NCBI GenBank assembly: GCA_903946925.1 | Contig: CAJAXK010000211.1 | Coordinates: 1 to 34,922, forward strand | DNA length: 34,922 nt | Source: an uncultured Bacteroidales bacterium | GTDB lineage: Bacteria > Bacteroidota > Bacteroidia > Bacteroidales > UBA4417 | Direction: 5' to 3' | Shown: positions 1 to 8,375 of the stretch, in pieces | How the letters are laid out: every line of letters begins with the position of its first letter | How positions within the stretch are numbered: the stretch's first letter is position 1 | Notes under the pieces: model-generated | Database searches by the model: none | What the model was told of the DNA's origin: nothing | The model's input: the letters and a program-made list of their open reading frames with translations, nothing else | Translations under genes and position numbers: made by a program

Positions 1-717
1 AAATACAGTAAAGGTTCGTTTACTGTTGACATTACAACTTCCAGAAATGAGAACCGGAACCAAGTTGTTTTATCAAGCGAAACCAAGGATATGGAAATCC
101 GATATTCCATTGATGGCAGCGATCCAGTCACAAATTCCAATTTATATGATAAACCATTCGATTTGTCGAAACCAGCAAACGTTAAAGCAGCACTTTTCAA
201 AAAAGGTAAAATGGCGGGAAGCATCAACCAGCGCGGAATATCGGTTAACAAAGCATCGGGCAAACCGGTTACAATCCTGAAACCCTATTCATTCAAATAT
301 CCGGGCACTGGCGATCAGGCAATGACCGATGGCCTCACCGGCACAAATTCTTACAAAGCAGGTTGGCAAGGTTACGAAGGTTGCGACATGGAATTTATGG
401 TTGATTTACTGAAAACAACCATGGTTTCGTCGGTAAAACTAAATTTCGTGAAAAATCCCAGCGATTGGGTTTTATTCCCTTATGAGGTAATATTCGCATT
501 ATCAAAGGATGGGAAAACCTGGGAAAACCTGCCTCCAACCCAATTTGATGCTAACTCGCCCAGCAACAGGCAAATAAAAGCAGCCGAAAACAAAATCCCT
601 GAAACTCAGGCAAGATACATTAAAGTTATAGGTATAAGTCCAAAAACACTTCCCGAATGGCACGATTACAAAGGCGAGCCTTGCTGGATTTTTGCTGATG
701 AACTGATAGTGGATTAA
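1..717 (+). CDS. C-terminal part of a GH20-like beta-N-acetylhexosaminidase (5' end outside window)
   Basis: The frame is open from base 1 to a TAA at 715-717, so this is the last 238 codons of a longer gene. The first internal ATG at 91 is not a believable start, because the domain already runs through it. The visible part begins with a chitobiase/hexosaminidase C-terminal-like module (IRYSIDGSDP, then VKAALFKKGKMAGS), which in Bacteroidota follows the GH20 catalytic barrel. It ends with a discoidin (F5/8 type C)-like jelly roll holding a TDGLTG motif, a VDLLKT strand and ARYIKVIG, a common carbohydrate-binding appendage. The catalytic domain lies off the left edge, so the GH20 assignment is inferred from these accessory domains. 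Another glycosidase with the same tail is possible. The family releases terminal GlcNAc/GalNAc in the periplasm or outside the cell. Confidence 0.75.
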   Translation, partial: KYSKGSFTVDITTSRNENRNQVVLSSETKDMEIRYSIDGSDPVTNSNLYDKPFDLSKPANVKAALFKKGKMAGSINQRGISVNKASGKPVTILKPYSFKYPGTGDQAMTDGLTGTNSYKAGWQGYEGCDMEFMVDLLKTTMVSSVKLNFVKNPSDWVLFPYEVIFALSKDGKTWENLPPTQFDANSPSNRQIKAAENKIPETQARYIKVIGISPKTLPEWHDYKGEPCWIFADELIVD

Positions 718-779
718 GCTTAAATTCAGCCCTGTGGAAATGGGCGTAGCATTAGGGATGACTTGTACAAAACAATTGT

Positions 780-1118
780 TTACAGTTGTTCCCTTAGTTC
801 TAGCAAAAACCGTTTCATCCTTAACAGGGAATTTAATACATCCTGTTCCGGCGACTTAGTAGCAGCCCTTTTTTCGCGAAGTTGAAGTTTTGCCCCCTCA
901 AGGGTATATCCTTTTTCCTTTATCAGATGAAATATGGAGTGAAAATTATCCACATCGTTTTGGGTGAAGAGCCGGTTCCCTTTTTTATTGCGATGAGGTT
1001 TTATAATATCAAATTCCTTTTCATAAAACCGTATCAGCGAAGTATTTACTTTAAACATATCAGCAACTTCGCCAATCCGATAATATAATTTTCCAATAGG
1101 TTGTGTACGGAGGGCCAT
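780..1118 (-). CDS. MerR-family transcriptional regulator
   Basis: This 112-residue protein has an N-terminal winged-helix MerR DNA-binding domain at about residues 11-80. The signature is YYRIGEVADMFKVNTSLIRFYE, split here as YYRIGEVADMF and then VNTSLIRFYE, followed by RNKKGNRLFTQNDVDNF. The C-terminal part is a short helix rich in Lys, Arg and Leu, with no cysteine-based metal site, so an effector cannot be inferred. It starts 18 bp after the end of the M23 peptidase gene on the same strand and is probably co-transcribed with it. An M23 peptidase, a small MerR protein and alaS side by side is an arrangement I recall from other Bacteroidales, which suggests a housekeeping rather than resistance role. 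That recollection is not shown by the sequence. The family assignment is secure; the regulated genes are unknown. Confidence 0.9.
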   Translation of the reverse strand: MALRTQPIGKLYYRIGEVADMFKVNTSLIRFYEKEFDIIKPHRNKKGNRLFTQNDVDNFHSIFHLIKEKGYTLEGAKLQLREKRAATKSPEQDVLNSLLRMKRFLLELREQL

Positions 1119-1136
1119 GGGGTTAAAGAAAGATTT

Positions 1137-2108
1137 TTAATCTAAAGTTTGCGATGGTTTCGACGACATTTCAATCATGGCCTGGTATTCGGCTGGGGTA
1201 ATATCATTGAAGAAGAAATAGATTGGATTCATTGGAACGCCGGCTTTGTGAACCTCATAATGCAAATGGGGCGCGGTCGATTTTCCTGTGTTTCCCATTA
1301 AACCTATAATTTCGCCCCGTTTTACGCGCTGTCCTATCTTTACCTTAATTCTCGAAAGGTGAGCATAAACGGTTTCGTAACTGTAGCCGTGGTTAATTAT
1401 GATTTTATTCCCATAACCACCGCTGTTATATTCGGCTTCCGACACAACTCCATCGCCTGTTGCATAGATGGGTGATCCTACCGCTGCAGTAAAATCAATC
1501 CCTTCGTGAAATTTGGTAACTTTATAAAAGGGGTCGGTACGATAGCCAAACAAAGAACCGATCCTCCGTAAATCGTGAAAATCAACGGGTTGTATAGCTG
1601 GAATGCTTGCAATAAGTTTTTCCTTATTTTTTGCAAGCTTAAAAACATCATCGTAGGATTTACTCTGAACTACCAATTGACTTGTAATTTCGTCCAAACG
1701 CTTGGCTGTATTTACTATAATCTTCGAGTTGGCAAGGCCTTCAAGATGTTCATATCGGTCAACACCGCCAAACCCCGCCTTACGCACTTCAGAAGGAACA
1801 GGTTCTGCCTCAAAAATCACACGGTAAATATTGTCGTCCCTATCCTGAACATCGGCAAGTACTTTCTGGACCTTGTCGAGGCGGTCGTTCATAATCTTAT
1901 ATTGCAATTTATATTGCTCAAGTTCGTTAAGCAGCACTTTTTCGCGCGGCGACCGCATAAAGTTATAAGCAAGAACGATAACCACAACGCCAAATACCAG
2001 TCCGAAAGCCATTGAAGAAGCAATACGCTTAATGCGCTCCTTCATGGTAACTTGTACCTTCTCAATTTTGAGTGAGTTGGTATTAAACTGGTATCTTATT
2101 TTTGCCAT
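1137..2108 (-). CDS. M23-family peptidoglycan endopeptidase, membrane-anchored
   Basis: This 323-residue protein has a single N-terminal membrane segment at about residues 31-49 and a periplasmic alpha-helical, coiled-coil-prone region at about 53-165. A LytM/M23 domain follows at about 185-298. The zinc site is complete: H201 and D205 in HEGID, H250 in YAHL, and H281/H283 in HLHYE. This is the classic LytM set, so an active DD-endopeptidase cutting peptide cross-links is expected. The membrane anchor, coiled coil and LytM layout matches MepM/NlpD-like cell-wall hydrolases of Bacteroidota. It is the first gene of a likely two-gene unit with merR and faces away from alaS. No TAnnTTTG box was found close upstream, where the space is filled with repeats. 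Confidence 0.92.
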   Translation of the reverse strand: MAKIRYQFNTNSLKIEKVQVTMKERIKRIASSMAFGLVFGVVVIVLAYNFMRSPREKVLLNELEQYKLQYKIMNDRLDKVQKVLADVQDRDDNIYRVIFEAEPVPSEVRKAGFGGVDRYEHLEGLANSKIIVNTAKRLDEITSQLVVQSKSYDDVFKLAKNKEKLIASIPAIQPVDFHDLRRIGSLFGYRTDPFYKVTKFHEGIDFTAAVGSPIYATGDGVVSEAEYNSGGYGNKIIINHGYSYETVYAHLSRIKVKIGQRVKRGEIIGLMGNTGKSTAPHLHYEVHKAGVPMNPIYFFFNDITPAEYQAMIEMSSKPSQTLD

Positions 2109-2140
2109 CTATTTTAAGGGATTAGGGTGTTAGGGTTTAA

Positions 2141-2216
2141 GAGTTCAACCGCTTCGCTGTTTAATGGTTCAATCGCTTCGCTGTTCAATGGTTCATTCGC
2201 TTCGCTGTTCAATGGT
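2141..2216. repeat. 24-bp tandem repeat (about three copies)
   Basis: Two full 24-bp units sit at 2159-2182 and 2183-2206. They share the ending GCTTCGCT and the core AATGGTTCA. A partial unit precedes them (2141-2158) and a degraded one follows. The copies differ at two positions. This block opens the repeat-rich space between the M23 gene and alaS. Confidence 0.8.
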
Positions 2217-2221
2217 TTAAT

Positions 2222-2250
2222 AGCTGGCCACTGAGCTTGTCGAAGTGCGC
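2222..2250. repeat. 29-bp dispersed repeat, copy 1
   Basis: This stretch is identical over 29 bp to 7105-7133. Its core is CACTGAGCTTGTCGAAGTG at 2229-2247. Shortened or diverged copies occur at 20287-20299 and, inverted with one mismatch over 16 bp, at 28965-28980. All copies are intergenic. The core resembles a small dispersed repeat I recall from many Bacteroidota genomes. Confidence 0.85.
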
Positions 2251-2285
2251 TGTTCAATGTTCAATCCTTTGGCGTTCATTGGTTC

Positions 2286-2478
2286 AAATATTGAGTCCAC
2301 TCCGAAAAGTCTATTGAAAATTAATTTTACCGCAGAGGTCCGAAGATTTTCACAAAGATATATTTATCAGCACTTTACCTTTGTGGATCTTTGTGGTTTC
2401 TTTGCGTTCTTTGCGGTTTATTATGTTTTTAATGGTTTTTTAATGGGTGAACGACTTTTCGGAGGAAACTCAATATTT
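2286..2478. mobile_element. MITE-like element with 26-bp terminal inverted repeats (element A)
   Basis: The left end at 2286-2311 reads AAATATTGAGTC, then CACTCCGAAAAGTC. The right end at 2453-2478 is its reverse complement at 23 of 26 positions. The 193-bp interior has no credible gene but is full of CACAAAG/CTTTGTG and CTTTGCG words that can fold on each other. The same ends bound a 157-bp element at 20116-20272, and one end occurs alone at 7269-7287. This fits a non-autonomous transposable element mobilised in trans. No transposase is visible in the window and a target-site duplication is not obvious. Confidence 0.65.
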
Positions 2479-2484
2479 AATTTC

Positions 2485-2670
2485 CATTAACGATTAGCTA
2501 TTTTCCATTAACCATTTTCAATTAACAATTTTCCATTAACCATTAACCAATTTTCATTAACTAACAACCATTTTCCATTAACTATTCCCCATTAACCATT
2601 CTCTAGCAACCATTTTCCATTAACTATTCTCCATTAACTATTACCAAAAACCATTTTCCATTAACTACTT
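2485..2670. repeat. Degenerate CATTAAC/CCATTTTC tandem array
   Basis: About 185 bp are built from variable copies of CCATTTTC, CATTAAC and TATTC words with uneven spacing, strongly AT-rich and lacking G. The periodicity is loose (units of roughly 13-20 bp), so it is neither a CRISPR nor a clean satellite. It lies just upstream of the alaS promoter box. Confidence 0.75.
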
Positions 2671-2704
2671 TCAATCCCATAAGCGCAAAAATAATTATTT
2701 AACT

Positions 2705-2712
2705 TAAATTTG
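2705..2712 (+). promoter_or_regulatory. Candidate -7 box (TAnnTTTG) for alaS
   Basis: TAAATTTG matches the Bacteroidota -7 consensus. It would give a leader of about 130 nt before the alaS start codon. No clear -33 TTG was seen at the expected distance. Confidence 0.45.
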
Positions 2713-2850
2713 CAGCCATTTGGTTTGTGAACAATTGTTAAAAGCCTTCCAATCTTGGCATTTGCCTTTAAATCCTAACTTTTAAACAACTAAAGTACAA
2801 CTAAATACAAAGCCAGTATCCATAATAATTAAAAGCCATAAAATACTTCA

Positions 2851-5463
2851 ATGATGACCAGTGCCGAAATACGCCGTACTTTCCTGAATTTCTTTGCTTC
2901 CAAACAGCACCAATTGGTACCCTCAGCTCCAATGGTGGTAAAAAACGACCCCACATTAATGTTTACCAATGCTGGGATGAACCAGTTCAAGGATTGGTTT
3001 CTTGGCAACGAACCGCCAAAATGGCCGAGGGTTGCCGATTCGCAAAAATGCCTGCGTGTTTCAGGAAAACATAACGACCTTGAGGAAGTTGGCCACGACA
3101 CCTATCACCATACCATGTTCGAAATGCTGGGCAACTGGTCGTTTGGCGATTATTTTAAAGAAGAAGCCATTGCCTGGGCATGGGAACTTCTCACCGAAGT
3201 GTACAAAATTGATAAAGATAAACTTTATGTAACCATTTTTGGTGGCGATGCTGCCGATAATATGGCCGAAGATGTTGAAGCCCTCGAAATCTGGAAGAAA
3301 TACATTGCTGAAGACCGAATCCTTCGTGGCTCAAAAAAGGATAATTTTTGGGAAATGGGCGATACCGGCCCTTGTGGCCCTTGTTCTGAAATCCATGTGG
3401 ATATTCGTGACGAATCCGAAAAAGCTAAAATTTCAGGCGATAAACTAGTAAACAACGACCATCCTCAGGTTATCGAAATATGGAACAACGTTTTTATTCA
3501 ATACAACCGGCAGGCTAATGGCTCCTTGGTTCCACTACCTGCGAAACATGTTGATACTGGCATGGGCTTCGAGCGCTTGTGCATGGTTCTGCAAGGTACC
3601 CAAAGCAATTACGATACTGATGTTTTCACGCCTTTGCTTTCCGAAATTGCCAAGATTACTGGCATCGCTTACGGCAGCAACCATAAAAGCGATGTGGCCA
3701 TGCGCGTTATTGCCGACCACCTCAGGGCTGTTGCCTTTGCCATTGCCGACGGTCAGTTGCCTTCCAATGTAAAAGCAGGATATGTTATCCGCCGAATTCT
3801 CCGCCGTGCAGTCCGTTATGCTTATTCGTTCCTGAACATGCGCGAACCTTTGATGTATAAACTGGTGTCGGTTTTGGAAAAGCAAATGGGCGATTCTTTC
3901 CCCGAACTTACACGTAACCTGCAACTTATACAAAGGGTAATTACCGAGGAGGAATCTTCATTCCTTCGCACACTGGCAACAGGCATCGTAAAATTTAATC
4001 AATATATTGCCTCACATCCCGATCAGAAAGTGATAAATGGCGAATTTGCATTCGAGATGTACGATACTTTCGGTTTCCCGATTGACCTTACCCAATTGAT
4101 GAGCCGTGAGTTGGGCTGGGATGTGGACATGGAAAACTTCGGGTTGAAGCTTGAAGAGCAGAAAAACCGTTCGCGCCGTGATGCTACTGTTTCCACCGAT
4201 GATTGGCACGAACTGGAAGCCTCGGAAACTACTGAATTTATGGCTTATGATGCTACTGAGGCCGATGTGAAAATTACACGTTTTCGTAAAATAACAGCCA
4301 AAGGAAAGGAAGTTTACCAGTTAGTTTTCGACCGCACTCCGTTTTATGCCGAAAGTGGTGGTCAAACCGGCGATACCGGAATTCTGTCATCAGCAAACGA
4401 AAATATTAGAGTAATCGATACGCGCAAGGAAAACAACCTTATTGTGCATTTGGTCGAGAACTTGCCCGAAAACCCTACTGCTATTTTTAGGGCAGTTGTT
4501 GATATAGAAAGGCGGACAGCCACGGCTAATAACCACTCAGCCACTCACTTGTTGCATTATTCGCTTCGCAAAGTTTTGGGAACACACGTCGAACAGAAAG
4601 GCTCGTTCGTTGGTCCTGATTACCTTCGGTTCGATTTTTCGCATTTCCAAAAGCTTACTGAAGAAGAACTAACCACCATCGAAAAAATGACAAATAGCCT
4701 TGTCCGCGAAAATGCCATTTTAGACGAGCATCGGGCAGTAAGCATGGAACAAGCTGTTGATATGGGCGCTTTGGCCTTTTTTGGCGAAAAATATGGCGAT
4801 AAAGTAAGGGTAATCCGTTATGGGAATTCAGTCGAGCTTTGTGGTGGAACCCATGTAAAAGCGACCGGTCAAATAGGTTTGGTAAAAATTACCAGCGAAG
4901 GTGCCATTGCCTCGGGTATTCGCAGGATCGAAGCTATTTCTGCTGCCAAAGCAGAGGAATATGTATTTAATCAGGAAGCCATTGTATCAAACCTAAAAGC
5001 TTTAGTTAAAAGTCCCACCGAACCACTGAAAGCTGTTCAACAGTTAATGGATCAAAATGCCGAAATGCGTAAGCAACTCGAAGCACTTAACCTTGAAAAG
5101 GCACTCAAACTGAAAGATGAACTTGTTACCAAAGTTGAGTTAATAAATGGTATCAATTACCTGTCAGTGAGGATAAATGCAGATGCTAACTCGGCCAAGG
5201 ATATTGCTTTTGCAATGCGTGCCAAGTTCGAAAACCTGTTTTTAGTGTTGGGATCCGAAAATGAAGGCAAAGCAACATTGTCTGTTTTGGTTTCCGACGA
5301 ACTTGTTGCAACAAGAGGAATGAATGCCGGGACTATAGTCCGCGAACTCGCCAAATCTATACAAGGCGGTGGGGGAGGTCAACCAGGATTTGCCACAGCC
5401 GGTGGAAAAAATCCTGCAGGATTGGATGAAGCACTAGCACTTGCACGAAAGTTTGTGGTTTAG
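2851..5463 (+). CDS. alaS: Alanine--tRNA ligase
   Basis: This is a full-length alanyl-tRNA synthetase of 870 residues, matching the family's usual 860-880. It charges tRNA-Ala with alanine in the cytoplasm and hydrolyses mischarged Ser- and Gly-tRNA-Ala. The class II catalytic core occupies the first 240 residues or so (FTNAGMNQFKD, RVADSQKCLRVSGKHND, FEMLGNWSFGDYFK). The editing domain carries the zinc set H562/H566 (HSATH) and C664/H668 (CGGTH). The C-Ala domain ends with a glycine-rich GGGGGQPGFATAGG segment. Two ATGs in tandem (2851 and 2854) are both usable; relatives usually begin at MTxxEIR, which favours 2854. It is transcribed away from the M23-merR pair. Confidence 0.98.
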   Translation: MMTSAEIRRTFLNFFASKQHQLVPSAPMVVKNDPTLMFTNAGMNQFKDWFLGNEPPKWPRVADSQKCLRVSGKHNDLEEVGHDTYHHTMFEMLGNWSFGDYFKEEAIAWAWELLTEVYKIDKDKLYVTIFGGDAADNMAEDVEALEIWKKYIAEDRILRGSKKDNFWEMGDTGPCGPCSEIHVDIRDESEKAKISGDKLVNNDHPQVIEIWNNVFIQYNRQANGSLVPLPAKHVDTGMGFERLCMVLQGTQSNYDTDVFTPLLSEIAKITGIAYGSNHKSDVAMRVIADHLRAVAFAIADGQLPSNVKAGYVIRRILRRAVRYAYSFLNMREPLMYKLVSVLEKQMGDSFPELTRNLQLIQRVITEEESSFLRTLATGIVKFNQYIASHPDQKVINGEFAFEMYDTFGFPIDLTQLMSRELGWDVDMENFGLKLEEQKNRSRRDATVSTDDWHELEASETTEFMAYDATEADVKITRFRKITAKGKEVYQLVFDRTPFYAESGGQTGDTGILSSANENIRVIDTRKENNLIVHLVENLPENPTAIFRAVVDIERRTATANNHSATHLLHYSLRKVLGTHVEQKGSFVGPDYLRFDFSHFQKLTEEELTTIEKMTNSLVRENAILDEHRAVSMEQAVDMGALAFFGEKYGDKVRVIRYGNSVELCGGTHVKATGQIGLVKITSEGAIASGIRRIEAISAAKAEEYVFNQEAIVSNLKALVKSPTEPLKAVQQLMDQNAEMRKQLEALNLEKALKLKDELVTKVELINGINYLSVRINADANSAKDIAFAMRAKFENLFLVLGSENEGKATLSVLVSDELVATRGMNAGTIVRELAKSIQGGGGGQPGFATAGGKNPAGLDEALALARKFVV

Positions 5464-5804
5464 TTGTTGGTTTGGAATCGTTCAAAGCCTAACATTGATT
5501 CCCACACTTTTTCGAAAACAAAGGTCTTAACAAAAATTTCAATTGATTTAAAATCAATTTGGGAAATACCATAATGCTTTTAAACGAAACGGTTTATAAG
5601 TATCATACTATGAATATGTTGAATCTGCCATATCGTGGGATGTAAACCACATTGGGTCAACTTCCGGAATTCCAACTTAATAGTCACAGTTGATGAAGCC
5701 ATATTAATTCCGGTCATTGGCTTACTGGAAAATCTCAAAAAATGTTGAGAAAAGTTTATCTATATGCTTTGGTCAAAAAAGGTAACCAATCTGGTTGAAA
5801 GCCA
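5464..5804. other. Intergenic space with an AT-rich palindrome
   Basis: This 341-bp space between convergent alaS and the second M23 gene holds no gene I can support. The only structure is a palindrome at 5541-5559: AATTGATTT, a central A, then AAATCAATT. It is too AT-rich and lacks the T-tract of a standard terminator. It could be an operator, a weak bidirectional stop, or chance in AT-rich DNA. Confidence 0.4.
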
Positions 5805-7043
5805 TTATTTTATCAGTTTCAAATTCTTCTCATACAAAACCCTAATAGAATCAAAACTTGCTTTATAACTTGCATCAACAGGCAAGGCTGGAGGCGATTC
5901 AATTTTTAAAGGATCGATAGCTACATTGTTTTTATAAACCCTGAAATCCAGGTGAGCACCGGTCGATAAGCCTGAACTGCCAACATATCCAATAATCTGC
6001 CCTTGGCTTACACTTGCTCCCGGACGGATTCCAGAACCAAATCCAGCAAGATGCATATACGTTGTCGAATACCCGTTGCTATGCCTTATATTGACTAAGC
6101 GGCCGGCCCCACCGGAATAAGATGCCTTTACAACAGTGCCATTCCCGATTGTATGCACAGGTGTACCTTTTGGTGCAGCATAATCAACGCCATGGTGAGG
6201 GCGGCGAATGCGAAGGATGGGATGCATACGGCTATTAGAAAATTTGGATGTGATACGTGAAAATTTTAATGGTGCTTTAAGGAATTCCTTGCGGAGATTC
6301 TGGCCTTTATCATCAAAATAATCGGTAATATTCCGCTGTTCAAAGCGATGTGCGTAGAATTCCTTTCCATTATGGACAAAAATTGCAGAGTGTATTTCCC
6401 CAATACTTATTTGTTTCCCATCAACAGAAAGTTCCTCGTAAATTACTTTGAACGAATCGCCTTTTTGTATGGCATAAAAATCAATTGACCATTGGTAAAT
6501 ATTCGCTAAAGCAACAGCCATATTGGGGTCGGCACCAGCCTGTTGCATGGTAACCCATAACGAAGAATTGATTACGCCCGAAAGGGATTTTAACTGCCGG
6601 CTAACATCCTTGGCATCCTTATGCACATGCAGCGAATCGCGAAAATCGAATATTACATAGCTGGTATCATTGATGGAATAGATGAAATATTTCAGTTTAT
6701 TATCGCCGCCATTGCTCATCATGGCGGTGTAAGTATTGCCACTTTTAAGTTTGCGCAAATCAAAGACACCGTCGGTATATGAATTCAGGTTTCCAACAAA
6801 TTTTTTATCTACACCCAAACGGGTAAGAATACTACCCAGATTCTCACCTGGTTTTACCTCATTACGGTCAATTTTGAATGAATCGGTTACAATGCCATAT
6901 TCGATTGTTTGAGCTATCTTGCGCACAGGATGCACAATAGGTTCAAAAATGAAATCTTTAAAAATAATCAGGGCCGCAACCGAAAGCACAATTGCAATTG
7001 CCAATCCAACAACAAAGCGTATTTTCTTTTTATTTATTTCCAT
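5805..7043 (-). CDS. M23-family metallopeptidase with variant zinc motif
   Basis: This 412-residue protein has an N-terminal membrane segment at about residues 9-28. A LysM/OapA-like periplasmic region follows (IDRNEVKPGENLGSILTRLG, about 59-78), then a long spacer domain, and a C-terminal LytM domain at about 260-380. The layout is that of MepM/YebA-type endopeptidases, which open cross-links during wall growth. The first zinc motif is intact (HHGVD, H283/D287), as is YMHL (H331). The usual HxH motif reads H364-L-D366, so the second histidine, normally a zinc ligand, is aspartate. I recall this HLD form from other Bacteroidota paralogues, so it may still bind metal. A near-consensus -7 box (TATCTTTA, minus strand) lies at 7054-7061. 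The gene is isolated from its neighbours by repeats. Confidence 0.9.
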   Translation of the reverse strand: MEINKKKIRFVVGLAIAIVLSVAALIIFKDFIFEPIVHPVRKIAQTIEYGIVTDSFKIDRNEVKPGENLGSILTRLGVDKKFVGNLNSYTDGVFDLRKLKSGNTYTAMMSNGGDNKLKYFIYSINDTSYVIFDFRDSLHVHKDAKDVSRQLKSLSGVINSSLWVTMQQAGADPNMAVALANIYQWSIDFYAIQKGDSFKVIYEELSVDGKQISIGEIHSAIFVHNGKEFYAHRFEQRNITDYFDDKGQNLRKEFLKAPLKFSRITSKFSNSRMHPILRIRRPHHGVDYAAPKGTPVHTIGNGTVVKASYSGGAGRLVNIRHSNGYSTTYMHLAGFGSGIRPGASVSQGQIIGYVGSSGLSTGAHLDFRVYKNNVAIDPLKIESPPALPVDASYKASFDSIRVLYEKNLKLIK

Positions 7044-7104
7044 TTAATCAAGGTAAAGATATTTAATAGGTTCTTATGTATTTTCTTCTTGTTCAAGGTT
7101 CAAA

Positions 7105-7133
7105 AGCTGGCCACTGAGCTTGTCGAAGTGCGC
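7105..7133. repeat. 29-bp dispersed repeat, copy 2
   Basis: This is identical to 2222-2250 and in the same orientation. In both places it is followed by GTTCAA-type short repeats, so a larger repeat block was probably shared and has since decayed. Confidence 0.85.
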
Positions 7134-7195
7134 GTTCAAGGTTCAAAAAACTTCGGGTTCATACTTCGATAAACCCAATATCAGGCATTCCCGTT

Positions 7196-7268
7196 CATTG
7201 CATTCCCACATTATCGTATTATCACATTATTACATTATCGCATTACAATATTTCCACATCCTCACATT
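7196..7268. repeat. AT-rich CACATTATC-type degenerate tandem array
   Basis: Short variable units of the type CACATTATC and GCATTA repeat with loose spacing. A second block of the same kind is at 7543-7622, so the two arrays flank the hairpin cluster between them. Confidence 0.7.
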
Positions 7269-7287
7269 TTGAGTCCACTCCGAAAAG
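7269..7287. mobile_element. Lone terminal repeat of the MITE-like family (element C, decayed)
   Basis: TTGAGTCCACTCCGAAAAG is identical over 19 bp to the left end of element A. No clean right end follows. A weak candidate at 7525-7542 matches 13 of 18 positions of the inverted end, which would give an element of about 270 bp enclosing the hairpin cluster. Confidence 0.5.
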
Positions 7288-7326
7288 CAGTATGCTCATC
7301 CTGAAATGATTAAACCTCAAAATCCA

Positions 7327-7507
7327 CCAGCTTTGCAATGAGCTGGGACGAATGGTGAAACCAGTCAGTACAACCTCAAAATTAACCAAGCCTTAAAAGG
7401 GCTGGATATTTAGTTTGTTGAAATTCAACCTTTTCAGGGTTGTTCTTTCTCATTTTATTTTACCGTGGGCTTCACCCAAGGGTATTGAAATTTCGCCCTT
7501 TCAGGGC
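7327..7507. repeat. Cluster of short hairpins (REP-like)
   Basis: Five small inverted repeats follow one another: CCAGCT/AGCTGG (7327-7346), AGCC/GGCT (7389-7403), CAACC/GGTTG (7426-7442), TGGG/CCCA (7466-7478) and GCCC/GGGC (7495-7507). The phrases around TGGGCTTCACCCA and GCCCTTTCAGGGC are ones I recall as dispersed repeats in Bacteroidota. No gene is present in this space. Confidence 0.6.
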
Positions 7508-7542
7508 TTTTTCGATGAAATATGTTTTCGAACTGAGCCCAA

Positions 7543-7622
7543 TTTTCACATCCCCAAATCTCCACATTTTCACATTTTCAAATTATCACATTAACAAATT
7601 ATCGCATTAACACATTACCACA
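7543..7622. repeat. AT-rich CACATTAAC-type degenerate tandem array
   Basis: This is the second block of the same kind as 7196-7268, made of CACATTTTC, AAATTATC and CACATTAAC words. It runs up to the iorB stop codon. Confidence 0.7.
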
Positions 7623-8207
7623 TTAATTAAGGTGAGCTTCAGCAAAGTCCCGTCCAGCCTTCAATGCATCGAGGTTGAGTTTCACAACGTCATCACCTTT
7701 ACGGGAAAACATTTTTTCGATTGCACTTTGCAGTTCAGAGTATTCAATTTCGAGAAAAAGCGAAGCTGCCCCTAATATTACCATATTTGCCGACCGTGCC
7801 GAACCGAGCTGTTTTGCAATATTGTCGGCATCGAGGGCTATGTGGTTTTTAAAATGTTCAATTTCAGCCATTATCTCTTCCATTTTTGGATAATTAGGGA
7901 TATTGACAAAGGGTTTAGTATTTGTAATAAGCCAGCCATCAGGGGAAAGGTATGGTAAATATCGCAATGATTCCATAGGCTCAACTGAAATTATCAAATC
8001 GGCTTGACCAAATGGGATTAAATCGGACGCTATTTCGTGGTCGGCAATACGAAGGTTCGACGAAACATCGCCTCCTCTTTGGCTCATGCCATGCACTTCG
8101 GCTTGCTTAAGGTGCAATCCGGTGTTTAACGCTGCCATGCCAATAGTAGTAGCTATGGATAGGATGCCCTGTCCTCCAACTCCGGCAAGAATAATATCTC
8201 GTTTCAT
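7623..8207 (-). CDS. iorB: Indolepyruvate:ferredoxin oxidoreductase, beta subunit
   Basis: This 194-residue protein is a gamma-type 2-oxoacid oxidoreductase domain. It opens with the nucleotide-binding-like GVGGQGILSIATTIG and continues with HGMSQRGGDVSSNLRI, both diagnostic of IorB. With IorA it oxidatively decarboxylates aryl pyruvates (indolepyruvate, phenylpyruvate) to acyl-CoA, passing electrons to ferredoxin, as a cytoplasmic step in aromatic amino acid fermentation or reverse synthesis. It is near the usual length of about 190-200. It lies 168 bp downstream of iorA on the same strand. No promoter box was found in that gap, so it is probably expressed from the iorA promoter. Confidence 0.93.
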   Translation of the reverse strand: MKRDIILAGVGGQGILSIATTIGMAALNTGLHLKQAEVHGMSQRGGDVSSNLRIADHEIASDLIPFGQADLIISVEPMESLRYLPYLSPDGWLITNTKPFVNIPNYPKMEEIMAEIEHFKNHIALDADNIAKQLGSARSANMVILGAASLFLEIEYSELQSAIEKMFSRKGDDVVKLNLDALKAGRDFAEAHLN

Positions 8208-8375
8208 GTTGTTTGTTTTTTGTAAGCTGATTATAAGTTTGATTTTTAGAAAGATACAGTCAGCGGTTTGTGATATATGCCATTTGCCGACTTCCGATTG
8301 CCTGTTTCAGGTATTCAAGGTTGGGTATTGATTGTAAAACAGAGCTTTGTACTTTTAGTATTTGGACAAACAATT

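Noticed and set aside
91-717. Complete gene starting at the ATG at 91
   Set aside because: The frame continues upstream to base 1 and the ATG falls inside the chitobiase-like domain, so the gene is cut by the window edge.
1575-2015. 146-codon open frame on the plus strand
   Set aside because: It is antisense to the M23 gene, whose catalytic motifs and membrane anchor are convincing; composition is that of a shadow frame.
2485-2670. CRISPR-like or phage-like array of CATTAAC words
   Set aside because: The units vary in length and sequence, lack unique spacers, and form low-complexity AT-rich DNA.
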